In this document: positions 56,255-64,000 of the stretch, in pieces
How the letters are laid out: each line of letters starts with the position of its first letter
Numbering within the stretch: position 1 is the stretch's first letter
Origin: Physcomitrium patens
Lineage: Eukaryota > Streptophyta > Bryopsida > Funariales > Funariaceae
Length of the DNA stretch: 64,000 nt
NCBI RefSeq assembly: GCF_000002425.4
Contig: NC_037267.1
Coordinates: 4,653,407-4,717,406 of the forward strand
Direction: 5' to 3'
Notes under the pieces: model-generated
The model's database searches: none
What the model saw: the letters and a program-made list of their open reading frames with translations, nothing else
Told to the model about the DNA's origin: nothing
Program-made: the position numbers and the translations under genes

Positions 56255-58940
56255 TACATAACCCGATACCAAAATAATTTGAACGAATCTTGAAAAGTTT
56301 TTCAAGATTTGAATTACAGATTACAAAAGATAAATTTCCGAGTGTTTACAGCATCATTTTAAAGTCCTGCATACGCACACCAAGAAAATGTTAAGGATGG
56401 CCTTCAAATGAGTCAAAGCAAGAGCGAGTCGAAGAACCTTGATCTCTACAATCACAATTCAAACTAACAGAGCCCTGTGAAAGCCCAATTCAAGCACGTC
56501 AAGTCCATAAATCAAAGTTCACAAGAACTCTTCCTCACAACTTGACTCACTACACACTAACACCCAACCGAATCAAATTTCTTCCTATTTCCTTGAAGCC
56601 CGAATATAACATTCTATACACCGAAACTCACTTCAAAGAAATGGCTTATCTACCTGGATCCCACGACTTTGCGAGAGGTTTCTTCAAACCGAAAAAACAG
56701 CATTCAGCTGCAAGGCTCCACGAAAGTCCTTTAGGCTGCTGTGAGAGACTCATTCGCACCCCATTCGAATTTATACCCATCGAAAGCGGATAATTCGACC
56801 TTCTTCTCCTGCTATCACAATTCTTCTGGCAGTGTCCCACCGACTCACCTTTCACAGCAGATGACATGGCCCTACGCGCAGGGGCATTCAGTTATCCAGT
56901 ATGGATGTGAAAATGCGCAATACTTTCTTCCGAAGTTACAGAGTCAGAATCGGCGTCCACATCGGCACCTAAACCTATCTCTCCCACTCTGCAAGCAAAC
57001 AACAATGGAGAAAAAAGAAAAAAGAAAACAAAAAAAAGACAGTGCACAGTAGAGGTTCTTGTGTATCACATCTAACACACGCCATTCTCTTCGAATCAAT
57101 TTGCAACGACTCAGCTCGGCTAGGTCCCATGAACACGAACTGAACTCTGACAACTTAGATTTCAGTGCTTTCTTCCAGTCCTGTGCCGAGATTCTACAAA
57201 TAAAAAATGACTTATTATTTACAATATTCCGAGAATATCAGCGGGACCTAGCGATCACATCGGTTCCGCTTCACTACGGGAGCAATATTCACGACGCTGT
57301 GATCAGGGAATTTGTTGCCTCTAATCACCAACAAACACACCGAAGCTCTCACAAGCTTGCTGTCGTTCGAAGAGGCCTCGCAAAATGGCCTTCCGTGTGA
57401 ACGGTTCGGTACATTGATACGTATTCGTATCGTATTTGTAGATGTTGTGCCCAAGGTAACTCAAACTCGAGTCGGGAATTTTTGGTTAACTAATAGTGTG
57501 GACCAAATTTATAGCTTTATACTATAAATAGTTCCATGTGTCTTTTTATGTCTTTTTCATTGTTTTGTCGATAAACCGAAATTAGGTGCTAAACTTGTGG
57601 TTTTCATTCTTGACTTCGATGTTTCGAACAGAAGAGGATCTTCAAGAATACTTAGTTATGGCATTGGTTTTCTTCAGTTTATAATATATGTATATAAAAT
57701 ATGCATATATATATAATTATTTATTTTCCTATATATTAAATTTATAAAATTAAAATTATAATTGATCAATTGATTTTTTAAACCAAAAATTATTTTGTAA
57801 ACATCTAATTTCAAATAGTAGAAACCAAGAATCAAAGCTTTTGAATGGCACAATAAACATAGTAAAAAAATTAAACTGTCTTCTATATCAAGTAAAATAC
57901 AAAAAATGTAAAAAAATAAAAATAAAAACTCGTAAAAATCATAAAAGTTATGATGTACGAAATCAAACCCTTTCCCACTATGGTTAAGATTTATAATAAG
58001 CGTAATAATCTTTTTATATAATGTTTGCTAAAATATTTTACACGAAATTTACACTATCTAACAATATAAATGTGAATTTTAACTAATAGTTTATGAGAAG
58101 ATACGATATTATTTTGTAAAAACATGTGTAAATCATTATTCATTTTTTTTTTTATCAAATGTTGGTATTGTTGAGTTTCAATTCACTGATTGAAAATGAA
58201 TTATCAATCAAATTCAAGTGTAAAATTATCAAGAAACAGAGTTCTTTTTTAGAGGGCTTATTGATAGGAGAAACTTTAGTAAATAATACACTGACCAAAT
58301 TCAGAAATACATGCAAAACCATCCATCAAATAGAAACAAAATCTTATATGTTTGGATATTACTATCAAAATTAAAAATACTATCAAACCACCAATATTTG
58401 AAATATAAATATATGTGTTACATGTCACATTACAATTCTTCTTCCATTTCTTCATATTGTTTTTGATGAATAGGAAATAACTTCCAAATTTAGGCTCAAA
58501 TAGCAAAATCCAAAGGATCACAATTACATAGCAAAGCTTGAAAGATGAATTTATATTTTAAAGTGGATTTTTATAGTATTTAAGGAAACCATAAAAAAAG
58601 AAGGAAAAAAGTAAAAAACAAAGCTTCAGATAGTGAAGAGGAAAAATGAAACAGCGTATATCCTCCAAAGTGGGCTCATGTTTCTTTCCACACTTTTTTT
58701 CTTTTTCTTTTTTGTGGTCTTTTTCACTTTTACTTTGAGTTTGCCTGAAGCATGAGATTCGAATGGATGGATGCATGCAGTTTCAGCCATAAAGGTGTTT
58801 TTGGATGCAAATCATCCATCCTTCACTATACATCCAAGCCACACAAGCCATGCCTCATTGTGTATGTATGTGTGTGTGACATTCATGAACTATTCAGCTA
58901 TGTGCTGTACGAAGCTCTCTTGAGAAAGAATGACAGAATT

Positions 58941-58971
<31 letters not shown>

Positions 58972-59052
58972 ATTTTAGTATGTTTCACTAACCATGGATT
59001 TTGTTTTAAGTCTTTGTGTCTGTAGTTATTTTGATGTATTGAGAGATTGATT
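56255..59052. other. Upstream of beta-galactosidase, grading to AT-rich DNA
   Basis: About 56255-57550 is mid-GC and should hold the gene's promoter and leader. 57550-59050 is AT-rich with a (TA)n tract at 58940-58963. No gene recognised. Confidence 0.5.
58940..58963. repeat. (TA)n microsatellite
   Basis: About 24 bases of TA repeats, 90 bp from the copia LTR start. Confidence 0.9.
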
Positions 59053-59342
59053 TGTTAAAGTAAATGGAGGATAAGTTAGAAGGTAAAAGATATTATCTTA
59101 GATAAGTTGCTAATGGTCAAAGGGTAGCAAAAAGATGGAGAAAAGTTACCAAGGTGGCGGCTAGATTAAGAAGAATTTAGGGTTTAGTTAGATGAAAGTA
59201 AGATGAATACTAGCAAAAATGGATGTAACTTCTACATATAAGTAAAGGGTGTTGGAAGTGAGAGGGATTTCATTTCACACTTCTCTTATGTCTAACCTTG
59301 TTGATTTCTACTTACTTATGTTTTCTTTATTGTGTTTTTTCA
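59053..59342 (+). repeat. 5' LTR of the copia element (right border approximate)
   Basis: Starts TGTTAAAGTAAATGGAGG and matches the start of the right LTR at 63937 in 61 of 64 visible bases. A TATA-like ACATATAAG is near 59238. The end is uncertain; TTTTTTCA at 59342 is one possibility. Confidence 0.6.
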
Positions 59343-59828
59343 ATAGGTTATGGGTCCACACACACTTTGTTGTACTTTTCAAGTAAGTTGAAGTCATATG
59401 CTGGTTATTGTTCTTGTGTGGAATAGATCTTATGGTGTTTACTGATGTTAGAGATTGTATGATTTAATTTGGTATTTTGACTTGTGGAGGTTCTGATTTG
59501 GGCCTTATAGATCTCTTATATCAGTTTGAAGGTTCTTAACTCCTAGGATTGAGTGATTAAGACCTTACACAAAGACCTTGATAGTGTCTTTGATTTTGTA
59601 GTGAGAAAGTGAGTTTTATGAGTAGAAGAACTTGATAGTGAGGTTGATTGGAGTTCACATACTTATTAGAAGCTTCAAAAGTTGATTTGGGAGTGTTTAG
59701 AGTGAAGAAACATTCATTTGTTCACAAGATGGAATTTTGAGATTTTGCTAGTACAAAATTGTTTTAGTGATTTTAAGTACATAGAGACTCTATTTTTTTT
59801 ATATTTTTTGATAGACCTCTTCTAAGAC
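59343..59828 (+). other. Leader of the copia element
   Basis: Non-coding. No clean primer-binding site found; TTATATCAG near 59518 might be a decayed tRNA-Met match. Confidence 0.4.
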
Positions 59829-60919
59829 ATGGCTTCAAGTGAGGGTGAAGGTTTGAGAGTGATTGAGAAGTTTAGAGGTGACAATTTCTACCATTGGAAG
59901 GTCAAAATGGAGCTTTTGTTAGCATCTTTGGACCTTTGGGACATTGTAGATGAAAGTGAAGAGCCTCCAAGCACGCATGCTGATGCTAAAGAGAGGAAGG
60001 ACTTTACAAGACGTGAAAAGAAGGCTTTCTGCATGATTGCCATTAATTTCGATGGAGCCAACTTTTCTCACATCATCTCTTGCAAAGGACCAGCAGAAGC
60101 ATGGAAGACTCTTTGGAACATATATGAGAGCAAGAACTTGTTTAATATCAACTTCACAAGGAGGAAATTCTTCACTTGTAAGATAGAAGAAGGTGAAGAC
60201 CTCATGGCTCATATCAACAAGATAAAGGCCCTTGCTAATTAACTTGCTATTATTGACAAGCCTTTAGAAGAGAGTGATATTCTCATCACCTTGCTTATGA
60301 GCCTTCTCTAGTCCTACAACTACCTCATTGTGGCATTGGAATCCATCAAAGTAAAAGAACTCACAATAGATTATGTGACGGCAAGACTTGCCCATGAAGT
60401 GACCAAGAAAAAAGAAAAAAAGAGCCCTAAAGTGAGGATTCGGCTCTCTTTTCAAGGCAAGGCAAGGAAAGTCATCCCAACGAATGTGGCAATATGAGGA
60501 CTTGCTTCATTTATAAAAAACCAGGTCACTTTGCTCGAAATTGCTACAAGATTAAGAAAAGACATAGAGAAAGTGCAAGCAATGTTCGTGATGAACATGG
60601 AGGTGATGATTATGCATTCATGGCAAATGAAGGCACCTCCATGGCTGCTATGTCTAAGTGGATCATTGATTCTGGTGCCACCAAGCACATGAATCCATAC
60701 AAGTGTTCATTTGATACTTACGAAGAGATTTCAACAGTAAATATCTTCATGGGAGACAATGGCATAGTACAAGCTATTGGAATGGGTTCCATTGTTATAG
60801 AGATTGTTGTGAAAGGCCAAACCAAGAGAATCAGATTGAAGGACGTCTTACATGTGCCAAAGATGAAGAAAAACCTCCTTTCGGTGAGTAAACTCGTTTC
60901 ACATGGTTATAAAGTATAA
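59829..60919 (+). pseudogene. Copia gag and protease, broken
   Basis: ATG 59829. Gag (FRGDNFYHWKVKMELLLASL, SCKGPAEAWKTLWNIYES) ends early at TAA 60240. The reading continues in frame past a further stop and then shifts frame before 60494. The zinc knuckle CFIYKKPGHFARNC has Tyr in place of its second Cys. The protease active site DSGATKHM is present, as is LHVPKMKKNLLSVSKL at its end. Non-functional. Confidence 0.88.
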
Positions 60920-61700
60920 TTTAATAAGAATGGATGTTTTGTGAAGACATTGAAAGGAGATCATATTGCAAAGGGCTTTAGAGATGGCAACCTCTACTTC
61001 ATCAAGTGTAAGAAGGTGAATAGAGTTGAAGTGGTGGCATTTGCTGAATTTCTTCAAGATTAAGATAAGTTTGGCATTCGGCATGGATGCCTTGGTCATT
61101 TGAATGCCAAAAGCATGAAGGAGCTCCAATCCATGGTAAGTGGCTTAGATCTTGGTCATATAAGCCACAATACTATGACACTTGCTTGTGAAGGTTGTAT
61201 TCAAGGCAAACAACAAAGGGTCTTATTTCCAAGTAGAGTTGCAATATGTGCAACTAAATTATTGGAGATTGTCCATTCTGATGTTTGTGGACCTATGAGG
61301 ATGCCATCAATAGGAGGTGCAAGGTATTTTGTCACACTCATTGATGACTTTTCAAGGAAAGTATGGATTTTCATCCTCAAAGCAAAGAGTGAAGTTTCAC
61401 AAGGTTTAAGGAATTTAAGGCACTTGTGGAGAAGCAACGTGAATGCAAAATCAAGGTATTGCGTATAGACAATGGAGGTGAGTATATGTCAAAGCAATTC
61501 AATGATTTCTTAAAGTTGCATGGTATTGCAAGACAAACCTCTACTCCTTACATTTCACAATAAAATAGAGTTGCTGAAAGAGCAAATCGGACCATTGTGG
61601 AGATGGCAAGGAATATGCTTTATACACAATACCTTGGACATGAGTTTTGGGCGGAAGCAATAGTGAATGCAGTATACAATAGAAAATAGATGTCTTACAA
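60920..61700 (+). pseudogene. Copia pre-integrase and integrase, broken
   Basis: GHLNAKSMKELQSMVSGL and CEGCIQGKQQR form the zinc-finger region. The core shows HSDVCGPM (first Asp), DNGGEYMSKQF (second Asp) and VAERANRT (Glu). A frameshift lies near 61400, and stops at 60917, 61061, 61561 and about 61687 break it. Confidence 0.88.
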
Positions 61701-63925
61701 GTACACTTACATCAATGATGCCGGAAGAAGCTTGGAGTGGAAGAAAATCTTGTGTTTGTCACATGAGGACCTTTGGATGCATAGCATATGCAAAGATATC
61801 AGATTGTATGAGATCAAAATTTAATGCAAAAGATATAAAATGTGTATTTGTTGGATATTGTGAAGATACAAAGTCTTATAGGTTCATGTGTTTGGAGACT
61901 AAAAAGATCATCAAAAGTCATGATGTTGAGTTTTTGGAACATAAGAATGCTTGTGAGCACTTGGAGATGTGTCCAAGTGGGAGTGATGGTGTGTTTGTAG
62001 ACACATCTTCAAATTCAGCAAAGAAAGAAGAAGACAAAGACAACGATGGTTGTAAAGGTGGAAATGAAGATGAAGAGGCAAAGAAGGTGGACAAGAAGGC
62101 CTCTACAATTGCTAAGACCAACAATGGAGAGCATGAAGATGTTGATGATGATGGTGATGAAGATTATGAACCTTTGAGTAAGAAAAGACTATCTTCAAAA
62201 GAAAAGAAGGTTGGAGGTGACCATGGAGTGCAACAAGTTGAGTCTTCTTCAAATGAAAAGAGATATCCTTTGAGAGATAGAAAACAACGTGGTGAATGGT
62301 GGAAGGACCATATTTTTCTTCAAATAAATAAAGAACATGCCAATGTTACTTTTCTTGCTGATCCGTTGAGTTTATGTGATACAATGAAGTCCACGGATGC
62401 TATGAAGTGGGAGAATGCTATGGAAGAAGAGTACAAATCACTCATGGACAATGGAACATGAGAATTGACTCAATTTCCATCAAATCGAGCTTCAATTGGT
62501 TGTAAGTGGGTGTTTAGAACCAAAAGGGATGCAATAGGCAATATTGTGAGGTATAAGACAAGATTGGTTGCCAAAGACTACTCACAAGTTATTGGTATTG
62601 ATTTTAATGCGATATTTGCTCCCGTGGCCAAATTCACCACTATTAGAACTATTGTGGCAATTGGCGCAACAATAGACTTGGAGATGCACCAAATGGATGT
62701 GAAGACGGCTTTCTTGAATGGAGAATTGGAAGAAGACATCTACATGGATCAACTTCAAGGATTTGTTGAAGAAAGCAAACAACACCTTGTGTGTAAGTTG
62801 AAGAAATCCTTGTATGGGCTTAAGCAATCATCAAGGACATGGTACCAACATATTGACATCTTTTTTGTGAATGAAGGATTTGTGAGGAGTGAGACTAATG
62901 ATTCCATATATGTGATGCAATCAAAAGCCTTCTTGCTGATTGTTATTCTTTATGTTGATGATTTGATCATTTTGACCAATACTTTGAAAAAGATGGATTG
63001 GTTGAAGGCAAAGTTAGCAAAAGAATTTGAAATGAGTGATTTGGAAGAGCTTCACTATTGCTTAAGAGTAGAATTTGTGAGATATCGAGCTAAGAAGATT
63101 ATTATATTGAGCCAAAAGAAGTACATTGAAGAAGTGTTAAAACGGTTCAATATGGAGGAGTGCAAGTCCATTGGAACACCTTTGGAGGCAAATTTGAAGT
63201 TGATGAAGCTCATGGATGAGGAATTTGCTGAAGTTGAAGAAGAAATGAAAGATGTTCCATACAAGACAACAATAGGCTCACTTATATATGCAATGGTTAG
63301 TACAAGGGTAGATCTTACATATACGGTGAGTATTGTGAGTCAACACATGTCAAAAGTTGGACCAATTCATTGGACAACCATGAAGATAAACTTGAGATAC
63401 TTAAAAGGCACTTTGAACTTCAAATTATGTCTTGGAGGTGATAGTATTACATTGCATGGATATTGTGATGCGGATTGGGCTAGAGATGCAAATGATAGAA
63501 GTTCAACAATGGGATATGTATTCTTTATTAGAGTGGGAGCAATTTCATGGAATTGTAAGAGACAACCAACAATTGCAAGGTCTACAATGGAGGCGGAATA
63601 CATGGCAGTAAGTCATGGTGCAATGGAAGCAATATAGCTAAGACAAGTTTTAGAAGACATTGGACTTCTGCAATTGGAAGCAACTCCAATGAAGTGTGAC
63701 AATCAAAGATGCCTTGCTTTTGCCAAGAATCCAAAGCATCATTTAAAGACAAAACACATTGACATTCAACATCACTTCATATGAGAGAAAATTGAGATGG
63801 GAGTAATTGACATGAAATATTGTGCAACGGAAGACATACTTGCTGATTTACTCACAAAAGCATTGGTGAAGGATAGACATTACAAATTGATAAAGGGATT
63901 AGGTTTATTAGCCTTTGACCAATAG
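61667..63925 (+). pseudogene. Copia reverse transcriptase and RNase H, broken
   Basis: An acidic/Lys-rich linker (61960-62270), then RT from about 62390: CKWVFRTKRD, MDVKTAFLNGELEEDIYM, the YVDD active site (VILYVDDLIIL) and SLYGLKQSSRTWYQ. RNase H follows: CDADWARDANDRSSTMGY, STMEAEYMAVSHGAMEAI, KTKHIDIQHHF, ILADLLTKAL. Stops: TGA 62459 (Trp position), TAG 63635 (Trp), TGA about 63782 (Arg). The final TAG near 63923 is the natural end. Confidence 0.9.
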
Positions 63926-63936
63926 CAAAGTGAGAG

Positions 63937-64000
63937 TGTTAAAGTAAATTGAGGATAACTTAGAAGGTAAAAGATATTATCTTAGATAAATTGCTAATGG
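63937..64000 (+). repeat. 3' LTR of the copia element, cut by window end
   Basis: TGTTAAAGTAAATTGAGG begins behind a purine tract (GCAAAGTGAGAG). Only 64 bases are visible, with 3 differences from the 5' LTR. Confidence 0.85.

Noticed and set aside
1-64000. tRNA, rRNA or other structured RNA genes
   Set aside because: None recognised by eye; the TGGTATCAGAGC in copy B is a primer site, not a tRNA gene. A covariance-model scan would be decisive.

Overview
The window is nuclear DNA of a land plant. It carries intron-rich genes for a plastid-type lysine-pathway reductase, a C2/EF-hand phosphatidylserine decarboxylase, a lectin-tailed GH35 beta-galactosidase, a GPI-anchored phytocyanin and a PLAC8 protein. 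These are set in AT-rich DNA full of (TA)n tracts and retrotransposons. Short introns (mostly about 60-250 bp) and chromoviruses that resemble fungal Tf1/sushi or Tcn1-type elements suggest a non-seed plant such as a moss or lycophyte. That assignment is an inference, not a proof.

Layout. 1-1856: decayed 3' half of a Ty3/gypsy pol with its flanking LTR-like DNA. 3336-19933: a nested stack of related Ty3/gypsy chromoviruses. Copy A (5'-truncated, + strand) ends in an LTR at 6707-7201, and copy C (+ strand) follows that LTR directly. Copy C is split inside pol by copy B (8719-14833, - strand), which is nearly intact, has about 99 percent identical LTRs and is flanked by the 5-bp duplication AAGGG. 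C itself lies in an older remnant, D. All three younger copies carry a third small ORF after pol. Their LTRs are packed with heat-shock-element arrays. Copy B has a 12-nt signature of Tf1-style self-primed reverse transcription. 21390-21890: copia remnant. 24024-24988 PLAC8 (+). 27080-29239 DapB (+, 7 exons). 30594-32177: a structurally complete Tc1-type (DD34E) DNA transposon with perfect 33-bp inverted repeats and one nonsense codon. 33669-35188 phytocyanin (-, 4 exons). 37943-44420 phosphatidylserine decarboxylase (-, 21 exons). 46460-46996 copia remnant (-). 49530-56254 beta-galactosidase (-, 19 exons). 59053-64000: degenerate copia element, right LTR cut by the window end.

The host genes do not form one pathway: lysine synthesis in plastids (DapB), phosphatidylethanolamine synthesis (PSD), cell-wall galactan trimming (beta-galactosidase), cell-surface copper/arabinogalactan protein (phytocyanin) and a membrane-associated Cys-rich protein (PLAC8). 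Exon joins were worked out by reading splice sites and phases by eye. For all five genes every junction keeps frame and restores the family motifs. The main new-looking material is in the chromovirus family (third ORF, self-priming leader, heat-shock-like LTR) and in the Tc1-type element.
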